A stretch of DNA of 34,606 nt from an uncultured Ignavibacteriales bacterium (GTDB taxonomy: Bacteria > Bacteroidota > Ignavibacteria > Ignavibacteriales > Ignavibacteriaceae): NCBI GenBank assembly GCA_903929035.1, contig CAIYTF010000003.1:1-34606 (forward strand), written 5' to 3'. Position 1 is the first letter of the stretch. Every line of letters starts with the position of its first letter. Below, piece after piece: positions 1 to 8,614 of this stretch. A model generated the notes under the pieces. It did no database searches and was not told where the DNA came from. It saw only the letters and a program-made list of their open reading frames with translations. Both the position numbers and the translations under genes were made by a program.

Positions 1-157
1 CAGCCCGCCTCTTCCTGTAATTTTATCGTTCGTTATTCCGATTTTGTCTATTTTAAATTCGTTTTTTTTTCGTCTTTTTGCATCTTTGTTTCACCTTTTG
101 GGTCGTTTATTAATTTTGTTTTTGTATTACAAAAGTACTGTTTTTTCAGCACTTAAA

Positions 158-176
158 CGCCCAAAAGGCTTTTTTT
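158..176 (+). terminator. Terminator-like hairpin with T run
   Basis: A short stem (GCC at 159-161 with GGC at 167-169, weakly extended by flanking A/T pairs) is followed directly by seven T residues at 170-176. An imperfect hairpin with a T6 loop lies just upstream at 133-154. The core stem is only three base pairs, so this is a weak candidate for a terminator of a gene left of the window. Confidence 0.3.
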
Positions 177-267
177 AACGGGCTTATCGCTCAATTTAGG
201 TTTTACTAAGTTAGTGACATTACCGAAGGATAGGGAATTTGCGCGTAACCACAATCGATAGGATCTG

Positions 268-305
268 CCCTCTCCTCAAAGGAAAGGGGATTAAGGGGTG
301 AGGTT
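268..305. repeat. Probable dispersed intergenic repeat (CTCTCC/GGGGTGAGG type)
   Basis: The segment reads as a pyrimidine-rich block (CCCTCTCCTC), AAAGGAAAGGGG, then ATTAAGGGGTGAGG. TCCT at 273-276 can pair with AGGA at 280-283 across a three-base loop. The reverse complement resembles short CCTCACCCC...CTCTCC repeats that I recall from intergenic regions of many unrelated bacterial genomes. There is only one copy in this window, so repeat status rests on recognition and not on an internal match. Confidence 0.4.
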
Positions 306-403
306 TAATATTATACCATTTTCATCAGGATACAAAACATACTCGTTTTTTTACCTAAACAGTTACCTATATCTTTAATAATAATTGGTTTTGTCCTATA
401 AAA

Positions 404-432
404 TTGGTATCATACCACTTCTTGTATTTTTG
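404..432 (+). promoter_or_regulatory. Candidate promoter with internal palindrome
   Basis: TTG at 404-406, an 18-base spacer and TATTTTTG at 425-432 match the Bacteroidota -33/-7 pattern (TTTG, about 19 bases, TAnnTTTG). The -7 element ends 25 bases before the ATG at 458. Between the two boxes lies a perfect 11-base palindrome, GGTATCATACC (406-416), placed where a repressor could block RNA polymerase. The promoter call is moderate and the operator idea is inference. Confidence 0.4.
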
Positions 433-457
433 ATTCTTAAAGGTATTTCCACGGATA

Positions 458-3400
458 ATGTTACTCGCTCGACAAAAAACTATAACAAAAGAAGAAGCTG
501 AAGAAAAACTTAAAGAAGCTTTCGATCACCTGACAGAAGGCAGATATCGTATTGCATTAACCACCGCGCAGCGTGTATTTGACGCGTTTCCTAACGATTT
601 TAGAATTGCAATTTGTTTAGCTTGGGCTTACCTTGAAAACGGAGATGCAAATAACGCTATGGAATATGCCGATGTCGCGGTTAGTCTTGGCAAAGCTATC
701 CCGCAGACAAGGCTCTACAGGGGATTTATCCTGATGCGGATTGGCGTTTTTGATGGTGCTATTAATGATCTTGATGCAGTCATCGATAGTAAATCTGAAC
801 CACTTTCGTGGGCACATCATCTTAAAGCAAAAGCACTTGCAGGTGCCGGTAAATATTTAGATGCTCTCGAAGAATTTGAACTGGCAATAATAACCGATAA
901 AGCAAAAAGTAAAGCTCTTCTACGTTTAAGACGATGGTATCGAACCGCTGCAGGAATTGTAGAAACCCCCTTAACCAAAGGGAAAGAACGCTCCCTTATT
1001 GTTCAGGCAGAGGAAGCTTTTAAGGTCAAAGAATATTGGTACGTGCTTTGGGTGATAAGAAAAATACTTGGAAACAAGACTCTTTTTAGCGATCACGACC
1101 ACGCGCGGCTACTTGAAGTTGAAACTCTTTATTACTTATTTCAACTTAAGCCTGCAGCCGAAAAGGCAAATGCAATATTTGATAGATTTAAGGACGACCA
1201 GCGTTTCCAGAATATTCATAATAAACTTATTAACAGCGAGAAAAAGAAAAACGAGGGTGCTTCGCTCGCTTCAATAGATGATATGAACGTGAAAGATGAT
1301 TTCGAAAAAGTTCGGAATGATATCAAGCCAACTGAAATAAAACCCTCTAAATCAAGCATTTATCAATCTCTTGACTCGCAAATTTCTTCTGAAACTGATT
1401 ATCAAAAGTCGGATTCAAAACCAGGTGGAATGTCACTACAGCCCGGCAAAGTAATTACTCTCTCAAAACGCACCGATTTTGAACGATTTGATCATCCTGA
1501 TTTTATAGGCTATTTTGCTAAAATGCTCGACTATAATAATCCTGAAGACGAATCAGGCAAATTATATCAAATTCAATTTGCCGAATCTCAAATTCGTTAC
1601 ATTGGTGTTGAAGTAATCGTGTCGAATCCATATTTCCAAATGAAAGAAGATATCCTCAGCGGAGATGTGGTTTGGATTTTAAGCGGACGTGAAGTAGGCC
1701 GCCATAATTTTACAGTGCAAGTTGATCGTGCTTGGCCGCAAGTTGTGTTTGTACAAAGTTGGGGAACTGATTCACCCGGTTTTTGGAAACGCGGACAGGG
1801 CCGCGTGGAAATATATTTAAGCGGGATAAAGCTTTGCGAACGTTGGTTTCTCATCGGGCAGTCTGCTATTCCAAATATTGAAGAAATCGATATTGCATCA
1901 ATTGAACGTGACTTACGGAATAAAGCACCTGTTAAAGCATCTGCCTCATCCGGCGCGATGCAGGCTTCACCGGAAGTACCCGGTTCAGTCGGGCAAATTC
2001 TTGCCGATTTAAATACGCTGACAGGTTTAAATTCTGTTAAACAATCGATGAAAGACTTCATCAACTATCTTGAATTTATTAAGGAACGAAAAAAACAAGG
2101 ACTCAAGACACAGGATAACTTGACTTTTAACTGCGTGTTTCTTGGTAATCCCGGAACAGGAAAAACAACAGTTGCCAGAAAGCTGGGTGAAATATTCAGG
2201 CTAATGGGAATTCTTGAAAAAGGTCATTTGGTTGAAGTTGACCGGTCAGCATTAGTGGGGCAATATGTTGGTGAAACCGCGCAGAAGACCGATAAAGTAA
2301 TCGAAGATGCAATGGGTGGATTACTGTTTATTGATGAAGCATACACGCTTGTTAAAAAAGGCGGAGGCGGTCAGGATTTTGGGCAGGAAGCTATTGACAC
2401 TCTACTTAAACGTATGGAAGACAAGGGCGGGCAATTTGCAATTATTGCCGCTGGTTATCCCGATGAGATGAATGATTTTCTTTCGTCCAACCCGGGTATG
2501 AAATCGCGCTTCAATCACTTCTTCGATTTTGAAGACTATAACCCGGATGAGCTTATAGAGATATTCAGCGGGATGGCGAAAAAAGAAGATTATTCCATTT
2601 TACCGGAAGCAAATGAAATTCTTAAAAAAGAATTTATGAACATTTATCGCAAACGCGATAAAACATTTGGCAATGCCCGCTTAGTTCGTAATGTTTTTAA
2701 CGATTCAAAATTGAAATTGAGCAAGCGTTATTTGAAATTACCCGAAAATTTACGCGACCGCGGCGCGCTTACAACATTCACACCGGAAGATTTTAACCAA
2801 TTATTTGCAGCTCATACCGGTTCAAATTTCAAGACCGGAATGGATATGGAGGCACTTAATAAAGCACTTGAGAAACTCTACAGCCTGATAGGTTTGGGAG
2901 CCGTTAAACGCGAAGTGGATGAACTTGTAAAACTTGCTAAATATTATATAGAAATCGGTGATGACATTCAGAGCAAGTTCACCGATCATATTTTGTTCCT
3001 CGGCAACCCGGGCACAGGTAAAACAACTGTTGCAAGGTTAGTCGGGCAAATATTCGCGGCAATCGGGCTGCTTCCTAAAGGCCATTTGGTTGAAGCCGAT
3101 AGGCAGTCGCTGGTTGCTCCATTTGTTGGAAAAACTGCAGAGAAAACAACCGAGTTAATCAATCAGTCAATGGGCGGCACTCTTTTCATAGATGAAGCAT
3201 ATACTCTTATTAAGCAAGGCGATACATCTGATTTTGGCAGAGAAGCTGTTGACACGTTACTAAAACGTATGGAAGATGACCGCGGGAAATTTATTGTAAT
3301 TGCCGCCGGTTATACCGGTGAAATGCAAAAATTTGTTGAAAGCAATCCGGGTCTGCAATCGCGCTTTACAAAGACTTTTATTTTTGAAGATTACACTCCT

Positions 3401-4516
3401 CAAGAAATGATGGTAATTACCAAGGTAATACTTCGCGAGAAGAAACTTAAATTAAGCGTTGATGCCGAGCCTCAATTACTGACCTATTATATGAGTCTTT
3501 ACCGCAACAGGGATAAAAACTTTGGCAATGCCCGTCTGGTAAGAAATTTCGTTGATAACGCGGCTCGCAACCTCCTTTTGCGCATTGTTGATGTTCATAA
3601 AGACAGCAGATCCGCTGAAATGTCTTCAACGGTAATGGTGGAAGATATCCACGAGATAATAAATGTTAAGACTGACAAGAAAATTATATCCATTGAAGGC
3701 AATAAAGAACTCCTCGATCAATATCTATTGGAATTGAATGAACTTACCGGATTAGATTCTGTAAAACGTTCGGTTGAAAAGCTTATAAGCAGTTTAAAAG
3801 TTGCCAAGATGCGTGAAGCGCGAGGATTAAAGGTGCTTGAGAAGAATTTGCACAGCGTATTCCTTGGAAACCCCGGTACAGGTAAAACAACTGTTGCGCG
3901 TTTGCTAAGCAAAATTTACAAAGAAATGGGAATACTCGAAAAAGGACACCTTGTTGAAGTTGATCGTAGCGCGCTTGTTGCCGGCTATCAAGGACAAACT
4001 GCAATCAAGACAGATGATGTAATTCAGAAAGCTCTTGGCGGAACATTATTTGTTGATGAAGCTTATACCTTGGCGAGAGGCGGAAATGATTTTGGGCAGG
4101 AAGCTATTGATACTATTCTGAAGAGAATGGAAGACTATAAAGACAAACTGATTGTTATTGTTGCCGGTTATACAAATGAAATGAAAAGATTCCTTGATTC
4201 AAATCCCGGAATGCAGTCGCGTTTCACCAACTTTTTCGCGTTCGAGGATTATACTCCTCGTCAGATGCTGGAAATTGCATCTCAGCTTAGCGAGAAAAAC
4301 GGATATCAATTAGATGAAGGTGCTTTGCAGCTGCTGCTTGAGAAATTCACGCGTCTTTATGATAAGAGGGATGCAAATTTCGGCAATGCCCGCACTGTAA
4401 GGAATATTCTCTATAAAGCCATCAGTAATCAGGAAGAGCGAATTCTCACGGTACTAAATCCTTCAGATCACGATCTTACTTCAATTACTTATGAAGACTT
4501 AAAATCAATAGATTAG
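458..4516 (+). CDS. TPR protein with three tandem CbbX/EccA-type AAA+ ATPase domains
   Basis: This 1352-residue protein is probably a cytoplasmic remodelling ATPase; its substrate is unknown. Residues 1-240 are helical TPR-like repeats, followed by a charged linker, and residues about 330-480 form a separate beta-rich domain I cannot name. Three CbbX-like AAA+ modules follow. Their Walker A motifs (GNPGTGKTT) start at about 563, 849 and 1137, and their Walker B DEAY motifs at D626, D912 and D1200. Each module also has the SRF arginine-finger region and the FGNAR sensor-2 motif. All three sites look intact and the spacing is a regular 286-288 residues. EccA of type VII secretion has TPR plus one such module, and CbbX has one alone, so a covalent trimer is unusual. 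No ESX or RuBisCO genes lie nearby. The ATG follows a candidate promoter without a strong Shine-Dalgarno. The domain call is firm and the role is unknown. Confidence 0.9.
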   Translation: MLLARQKTITKEEAEEKLKEAFDHLTEGRYRIALTTAQRVFDAFPNDFRIAICLAWAYLENGDANNAMEYADVAVSLGKAIPQTRLYRGFILMRIGVFDGAINDLDAVIDSKSEPLSWAHHLKAKALAGAGKYLDALEEFELAIITDKAKSKALLRLRRWYRTAAGIVETPLTKGKERSLIVQAEEAFKVKEYWYVLWVIRKILGNKTLFSDHDHARLLEVETLYYLFQLKPAAEKANAIFDRFKDDQRFQNIHNKLINSEKKKNEGASLASIDDMNVKDDFEKVRNDIKPTEIKPSKSSIYQSLDSQISSETDYQKSDSKPGGMSLQPGKVITLSKRTDFERFDHPDFIGYFAKMLDYNNPEDESGKLYQIQFAESQIRYIGVEVIVSNPYFQMKEDILSGDVVWILSGREVGRHNFTVQVDRAWPQVVFVQSWGTDSPGFWKRGQGRVEIYLSGIKLCERWFLIGQSAIPNIEEIDIASIERDLRNKAPVKASASSGAMQASPEVPGSVGQILADLNTLTGLNSVKQSMKDFINYLEFIKERKKQGLKTQDNLTFNCVFLGNPGTGKTTVARKLGEIFRLMGILEKGHLVEVDRSALVGQYVGETAQKTDKVIEDAMGGLLFIDEAYTLVKKGGGGQDFGQEAIDTLLKRMEDKGGQFAIIAAGYPDEMNDFLSSNPGMKSRFNHFFDFEDYNPDELIEIFSGMAKKEDYSILPEANEILKKEFMNIYRKRDKTFGNARLVRNVFNDSKLKLSKRYLKLPENLRDRGALTTFTPEDFNQLFAAHTGSNFKTGMDMEALNKALEKLYSLIGLGAVKREVDELVKLAKYYIEIGDDIQSKFTDHILFLGNPGTGKTTVARLVGQIFAAIGLLPKGHLVEADRQSLVAPFVGKTAEKTTELINQSMGGTLFIDEAYTLIKQGDTSDFGREAVDTLLKRMEDDRGKFIVIAAGYTGEMQKFVESNPGLQSRFTKTFIFEDYTPQEMMVITKVILREKKLKLSVDAEPQLLTYYMSLYRNRDKNFGNARLVRNFVDNAARNLLLRIVDVHKDSRSAEMSSTVMVEDIHEIINVKTDKKIISIEGNKELLDQYLLELNELTGLDSVKRSVEKLISSLKVAKMREARGLKVLEKNLHSVFLGNPGTGKTTVARLLSKIYKEMGILEKGHLVEVDRSALVAGYQGQTAIKTDDVIQKALGGTLFVDEAYTLARGGNDFGQEAIDTILKRMEDYKDKLIVIVAGYTNEMKRFLDSNPGMQSRFTNFFAFEDYTPRQMLEIASQLSEKNGYQLDEGALQLLLEKFTRLYDKRDANFGNARTVRNILYKAISNQEERILTVLNPSDHDLTSITYEDLKSID

Positions 4517-4566
4517 AAAATAAGAAGATAAAATCATCATAGGATTCGTTCAATAATAACTTAGTC

Positions 4567-4599
4567 CTTGTAAAGAAATAACCTTTACATCTTCTAAAT
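4567..4599. repeat. 33-nt intergenic hairpin repeat, copy 1
   Basis: This 33-nt sequence is identical to 26707-26739 and has a degenerate relative at 6936-6965. It contains the stem TGTAAAG/CTTTACA around an AATAA-type loop and starts 50 bases after the stop of the AAA+ gene. There is no clean T run after the stem, so it is not a textbook intrinsic terminator. Confidence 0.75.
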
Positions 4600-4614
4600 C
4601 TAATCTTCGCGGTT

Positions 4615-4645
4615 TTTGTCTTTACTTCTCTATTCTGTATCTTTA
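4615..4645 (+). promoter_or_regulatory. Candidate promoter of the lpxC-fabZ operon
   Basis: TTTG at 4615-4618, a 19-base spacer and TATCTTTA at 4638-4645 fit the Bacteroidota -33/-7 consensus with one mismatch. It lies 41 bases before the lpxC-fabZ ATG and directly downstream of the 33-nt hairpin repeat, so a new transcript probably starts here. Confidence 0.5.
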
Positions 4646-4686
4646 ATGTTTACTTTATTTAGATTTACCTATTAAAAGAGAGATAG

Positions 4687-6093
4687 ATGTTAGAATTACA
4701 GAAGACTATCAAGCATTCCGTTAGTATGTCCGGTATAGGATTGCATACCGGAACGCATAGCACGATGACTTTTAAGCCGGCAGCGGACAACTATGGCATT
4801 CGATTTATTCGCGTTGATCTGGTTGATAATCCTGAAATACCCGCGCTAAGCGATTTTGTCGTGGATATTTCGCGCGGTACCACCCTTGGTATTGGCGAGG
4901 CAAAAGTTTATACCGTTGAACACGTGCTTGCTGCAATTGTCGGGCTGAAAATAGATAACATCATAATTGAACTTGATGGAGTGGAACCTCCTATTGGCGA
5001 TGGAAGTGCGCTGCCTTATGTTGAGTGCTTGAGAAAAACTGAGATTATACAGCAGGCAGAACCCCGGGATTATTTAATAATAGATGAAACCGTTACTTTC
5101 CACGATGAAGAAAAGCAAATTGATATTGTAGCCTTGCCCTTGGATGATTATCGTATGACGGTACTTGTTGATTATCAGAACCCTGCATTGGGCAGTCAGC
5201 ATACAGGGTTATTTAATCTTGAAAAAGAATTTATCGATGAATTTGCCCCTGCAAGAACATTCTGCTTTTTGAGTGAAGTTGAACAGCTTTCAAAATTGGG
5301 ATTAATTAAAGGCGGGGATATTGACAATGCTATTGTTATAATTGACAAACAATTGAACGAAGACGAACTTATCGATTTACAGACAAAGCTTGGTATTGAG
5401 CAAAAAGTGACATTGGGAGCGAACGGGATACTTAACAATAGAGAACCGCGATTCAAAAATGAACCTGCACGTCATAAACTCCTGGATTTACTTGGTGATT
5501 TGGCTCTAATAGGCGCGCCAGTCAAAGCTCAGATTCTTGCTGCCCGCCCCGGACATCACGCTAATGTTGAGTTTGCAAAGATGATCCGGAAATTGTATCA
5601 ACAGAAAAAAATTGTAAAAAAATTCCAGCATATCAAAACTCAAGGAATTGTTTTTGATTCGAATGCTATACAGAAAATTCTTCCGCATCGCTATCCGTTC
5701 CTGCTGGTTGATAAAATCACTCATTTGGAGTTGGATAAGAAAGTTGTCGGGGTTAAATCTGTTTCTATTAATGAACCTTTCTTTCAAGGGCATTTTCCCG
5801 GACACCCGATTATGCCCGGGGTGCTTATATTGGAAGCGATGGCGCAAACAGGCGGAGTGCTTTTGTTAAACTCTTTCCCTAATCCGGAAGAAAAACTTGT
5901 CCTTTTTATGCAAATAAACAATGCTAAATTCCGCAAACCGGTATATCCGGGCGATCAAATAATAATGGAAGTGGAATTAATTCAGAAAAAATCACGCTAT
6001 GTAGTTATGGCAGGAAAAACTTATGTTAATGATCAACTCGTGACCGAAGCAGACTTTACCGCGGCTATCGTTGATCGCGATAAAGCACTTTAA
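4687..6093 (+). CDS. lpxC-fabZ: Bifunctional UDP-3-O-acyl-GlcNAc deacetylase / 3-hydroxyacyl-ACP dehydratase
   Basis: This 468-residue cytosolic fusion carries out the committed step of lipid A synthesis (LpxC) and the dehydration step of fatty-acid elongation (FabZ). The LpxC half (about 1-300) has the zinc ligands H79 in VEHVLAA and H263/D267 in RHKLLD, plus the GHHANVEF motif. The FabZ half (about 325-465) has the catalytic H334 in ILPHRYPF and E383 in the GHFPGHPIMPG...LEAMAQ block. This fusion is typical of the Bacteroidota/Chlorobiota group and is a main clue to the lineage. The ATG follows an AGAGAGA purine stretch. lpxA starts 25 bases downstream. Both active sites look complete. Confidence 0.97.
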   Translation: MLELQKTIKHSVSMSGIGLHTGTHSTMTFKPAADNYGIRFIRVDLVDNPEIPALSDFVVDISRGTTLGIGEAKVYTVEHVLAAIVGLKIDNIIIELDGVEPPIGDGSALPYVECLRKTEIIQQAEPRDYLIIDETVTFHDEEKQIDIVALPLDDYRMTVLVDYQNPALGSQHTGLFNLEKEFIDEFAPARTFCFLSEVEQLSKLGLIKGGDIDNAIVIIDKQLNEDELIDLQTKLGIEQKVTLGANGILNNREPRFKNEPARHKLLDLLGDLALIGAPVKAQILAARPGHHANVEFAKMIRKLYQQKKIVKKFQHIKTQGIVFDSNAIQKILPHRYPFLLVDKITHLELDKKVVGVKSVSINEPFFQGHFPGHPIMPGVLILEAMAQTGGVLLLNSFPNPEEKLVLFMQINNAKFRKPVYPGDQIIMEVELIQKKSRYVVMAGKTYVNDQLVTEADFTAAIVDRDKAL

Positions 6094-6118
6094 TTTTTAA
6101 GATAAACTTGGTTAAGAG

Positions 6119-6916
6119 ATGATAAAACAACACACTTCTTCTATAGTCAGCCCTAAAGCAATTATTGCCGATAATGTAGAAATTGCTCCATATTCTCTGA
6201 TTGAAGATAATGTAGAAATTGGCGAAGGGACTTATATAGGTCCACACGTATGTGTTTATAGTGGTGCGCGTATAGGCAAGAACACCCGTATCTTCCAATC
6301 TGCATCAATCAGTCACGCGCCTCAAGATTTAAAATACGAGGGCGAACCGACAGAAGTGTTCATCGGCGATAACGTAACTATTCACGAATTTGTTACGGTA
6401 CATAGGGGCACTTCGGCTCTGCTTAGTAACCAGGGTACAGGTAAAACCACCATTGGTAATGACGTTTTATTGATGGCTTATTCTCATATCGCGCACGATT
6501 GCTATATCGGCAACAACTGCATTCTTGCAAACGCGGTTCAACTTGGCGGACACGTGTATATTGACGATTGGTCAATCTTAGGCGGGGGGGTACTTGTTCA
6601 TCAATTCTGTGTTGTAGGTAAACATATTATGGTTGGCGGCGGCTATCGAATTGTCAAAGATATTCCTCCTTTTTTGTTAGCAGCCGGCGAGCCGCTTCGC
6701 TATGAAGGACTGAATGTAGTTGGTCTTCGCCGTCACGGATTCACTTCTCAACAAGTTACCGCGATAAAAAAAATATACGCGATTCTCTTTAGCAAAAGCT
6801 ACAATGTTAGTCAGGCTAAAACAATTATCAGCGAACAATTTGCAGAAAACGAATATGCAAAAGATATACTTGAATTTATAAATTCAAGCAAACGCGGTAT
6901 TCTCGGTAAATCGTGA
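6119..6916 (+). CDS. lpxA: Acyl-ACP--UDP-N-acetylglucosamine O-acyltransferase
   Basis: This enzyme transfers a 3-hydroxyacyl chain from ACP to UDP-GlcNAc, the first step of lipid A synthesis. The 265-residue length is normal for LpxA. The N-terminal two thirds are hexapeptide repeats of the left-handed beta-helix type, with the catalytic histidine at H126 in the SHIAHDCYIGN motif. The C-terminal part is helical, as in the family. It sits 25 bases behind lpxC-fabZ, so the substrate and product enzymes are co-transcribed. lpxD is not in the window. The ATG at 6119 gives the usual N-terminus (SSIVSPKAIIADNVEI). Confidence 0.96.
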   Translation: MIKQHTSSIVSPKAIIADNVEIAPYSLIEDNVEIGEGTYIGPHVCVYSGARIGKNTRIFQSASISHAPQDLKYEGEPTEVFIGDNVTIHEFVTVHRGTSALLSNQGTGKTTIGNDVLLMAYSHIAHDCYIGNNCILANAVQLGGHVYIDDWSILGGGVLVHQFCVVGKHIMVGGGYRIVKDIPPFLLAAGEPLRYEGLNVVGLRRHGFTSQQVTAIKKIYAILFSKSYNVSQAKTIISEQFAENEYAKDILEFINSSKRGILGKS

Positions 6917-6935
6917 GAAAAATTAGACTTAAGGG

Positions 6936-6983
6936 CTTGCTAAGAAATAACATTAACAATTTCTCACGCGAAGACGCGAAGAA
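6936..6983. repeat. Degenerate copy of the 33-nt hairpin repeat joined to a GCGAAGACGCGAAG-type repeat
   Basis: 6936-6965 matches the first 29 bases of the 33-nt repeat at about 23 of 29 positions, keeping AAGAAATAAC intact. One stem pair is swapped (A-T to T-A) and two pairs are lost. It runs straight into TTCTCACGCGAAGACGCGAAG (6961-6981), which resembles a short GCGAAG-rich repeat I recall from intergenic DNA of many bacteria. The pair fills most of the 82-base gap between lpxA and the lipoate ligase gene. Confidence 0.45.
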
Positions 6984-6998
6984 AATAAAAAAGGTTTT

Positions 6999-7772
6999 AT
7001 GAAATATTTCCATATTCTAAACGAATCTCGAACAGGATCATTTAATATGGATTTTGATATTAATCTCGCGGAGCAATGCCGCGAGGATGAGTTCTATTTT
7101 AGGCTGTACCAATGGGAACCTTATTGTTTGTCATTAGGCGCGAATCAAAATAATGTTCTCGTTAATGAAAGTGCATTGAAATGCGCGGGAATTGATATTA
7201 TCAAACGTCCATCAGGTGGAAAGGCGATTCTTCATAGCGAAGAACTAACTTATTCTTTTATATGCCATACTAATACAATATTCACACCGCGGGAAATTTA
7301 CAGACAGGTAAATGAAGCTATCTTACTCGGGCTGTCTTATTATGACGCGAGGCTTTCCTCTGCAGAAATGGAATCTCAAGAACACGATTTCAGACAGGCG
7401 TTTGATTTAGAAAGTAACTTTGCCTGCTTCGGCAGCGCGGCAAAAAATGAATTAAAGTTTGCTCATAAAAAAATTGTCGGCAGTGCCCAGCGTAAAATGG
7501 GCAATGTTATCTTGCAGCACGGGTCGATATTATGCGGAAGTTTTCATAAGAGAATTACGGAATTTTTGTACTATGATGCAAAAACAATTGAACTGATAAA
7601 AAATGATTTGGAAGGAAAAACAACAGAGATTGAAACAATTCTTAATGAGCCAGTTGACTATTCGCGTTTAGAAAGTTCGCTAAGCAGGGGATTTGAAAAA
7701 TATTTTTCAATGCAATTTCAAGCGGTAACCACGAGCTGCTTCCTTGACAAATTTCATTTAAATGAGGCATAG
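6999..7772 (+). CDS. Lipoate--protein ligase / octanoyltransferase family protein (LplA/LipM-like)
   Basis: This 257-residue member of the biotin/lipoate ligase fold probably attaches lipoyl or octanoyl groups to lipoyl-domain proteins such as E2 subunits or GcvH. Visible motifs are RPSGGKAILH (R70-K75 region), the KKIVGSAQRK motif with the probable acyl-binding lysine at K158, and QHGSIL. A cysteine at C143 in the ACFGSAAKNE segment resembles the region carrying the nucleophile in LipM-type octanoyltransferases, so ATP-dependent ligase and LipM-type transferase cannot be separated here. The gene is 6 bases ahead of panB and 82 bases behind lpxA. Family membership is firm and the exact reaction is not. 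Confidence 0.8.
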   Translation: MKYFHILNESRTGSFNMDFDINLAEQCREDEFYFRLYQWEPYCLSLGANQNNVLVNESALKCAGIDIIKRPSGGKAILHSEELTYSFICHTNTIFTPREIYRQVNEAILLGLSYYDARLSSAEMESQEHDFRQAFDLESNFACFGSAAKNELKFAHKKIVGSAQRKMGNVILQHGSILCGSFHKRITEFLYYDAKTIELIKNDLEGKTTEIETILNEPVDYSRLESSLSRGFEKYFSMQFQAVTTSCFLDKFHLNEA

Positions 7773-7778
7773 CGGTCA

Positions 7779-8600
7779 ATGAGTACGAATAAAGGCATAC
7801 AGTTTCGTAAAGTAACTACCAGGACATTCTCGGTAATGAAGCAAAAGAGCGAAAAAATTGCAGCTCTCACGGCTTATGATTTCATAACAGCGATGCTGCT
7901 TGATAGGAGCGGAATAGATTTACTGCTTGTTGGCGATTCACTTGCAAATGTTTTCCAGGGAAATGAAACTACTCTTCCCGTTACAATGGATGAAATGATA
8001 TATCATACTAAAGCTGTTACCAAGGGAGTTCAGCGCGCGATGGTGATAACCGATTTGCCTTTTATGTCCTATCAGCTTGGTGTTGATGATGCTTTCAGAA
8101 ATGCGGGGCGTATAATGAAAGAAACTCATTCAGGGGGTGTTAAAATTGAAGGCGGTGAGCGCGTGGCAGAGAGCGTGCGTAAGATTACAAATGCCGGAAT
8201 ACCTGTTATGGGGCACATTGGTCTAACTCCGCAGAGTATTCATCAGTTTGGCAGTTATCGCGAACGAGGCGCATCAGAAGAAGAGGCATTTGAAATTTTT
8301 CGCGATGCAAAAATTCTTGAAGAAGCAGGCGCGTTCTGCTTAGTCCTTGAAAAAATTCCTGCAAGTCTCGCGAGAAAGATTACCGAAAATTTAAAGATAC
8401 CCACTATTGGTATTGGCGCGGGTGTTCATTGCGATGGTCAAATTTTGGTTACACCGGATATGCTAGGATTAAACAAAGAATTTCAGCCTCGATTTGTGCG
8501 TCACTATGCAAACCTCGAGGAACAGATTGTATCTGCCATTTCAAATTATATTGACGACATTAAGAAAGCTAAATTTCCGGATGAATCAGAGAGCTATTAA
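7779..8600 (+). CDS. panB: 3-methyl-2-oxobutanoate hydroxymethyltransferase
   Basis: PanB makes ketopantoate from 2-oxoisovalerate and methylene-tetrahydrofolate, the first committed step of pantothenate and coenzyme A synthesis. The 273-residue length is normal. The TIM-barrel motifs are present: ALTAYDF, the metal-binding VGDSLANV (D53), the GGVKIEGG segment, GHIGLTPQS, the catalytic glutamate E191 in LVLEKIP, and PTIGIGAG. It starts 6 bases after the lipoate ligase-like gene and ends 14 bases before the propeller gene. panC, panD and panE are not in the window. Confidence 0.96.
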   Translation: MSTNKGIQFRKVTTRTFSVMKQKSEKIAALTAYDFITAMLLDRSGIDLLLVGDSLANVFQGNETTLPVTMDEMIYHTKAVTKGVQRAMVITDLPFMSYQLGVDDAFRNAGRIMKETHSGGVKIEGGERVAESVRKITNAGIPVMGHIGLTPQSIHQFGSYRERGASEEEAFEIFRDAKILEEAGAFCLVLEKIPASLARKITENLKIPTIGIGAGVHCDGQILVTPDMLGLNKEFQPRFVRHYANLEEQIVSAISNYIDDIKKAKFPDESESY

Positions 8601-8614
8601 TAATTTCATATTTT

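Larger units (their letters stand above)
1..457. other. Gene-free upstream region
   Basis: I see no convincing coding frame here. The stretch is AT-rich and holds a terminator-like hairpin with a T run near 158-176, a second imperfect hairpin at about 133-154, a purine/pyrimidine-biased intergenic repeat at 268-305, and a candidate promoter with a short palindrome at 404-432 for the AAA+ gene that begins at 458. The terminator would serve a plus-strand gene lying left of the window. Confidence 0.6.

Noticed and set aside
1597-2064. 155-residue open frame antisense to the AAA+ gene
   Set aside because: It lies fully inside a well-supported coding gene on the other strand, has no recognisable domain, and is rich in residues expected from antisense reading.
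458-4516. AAA+ protein as part of an anti-phage or type VII secretion system
   Set aside because: No nuclease, effector, WXG100 or ESX membrane gene is nearby; the neighbours are lipid A genes with their own promoter.
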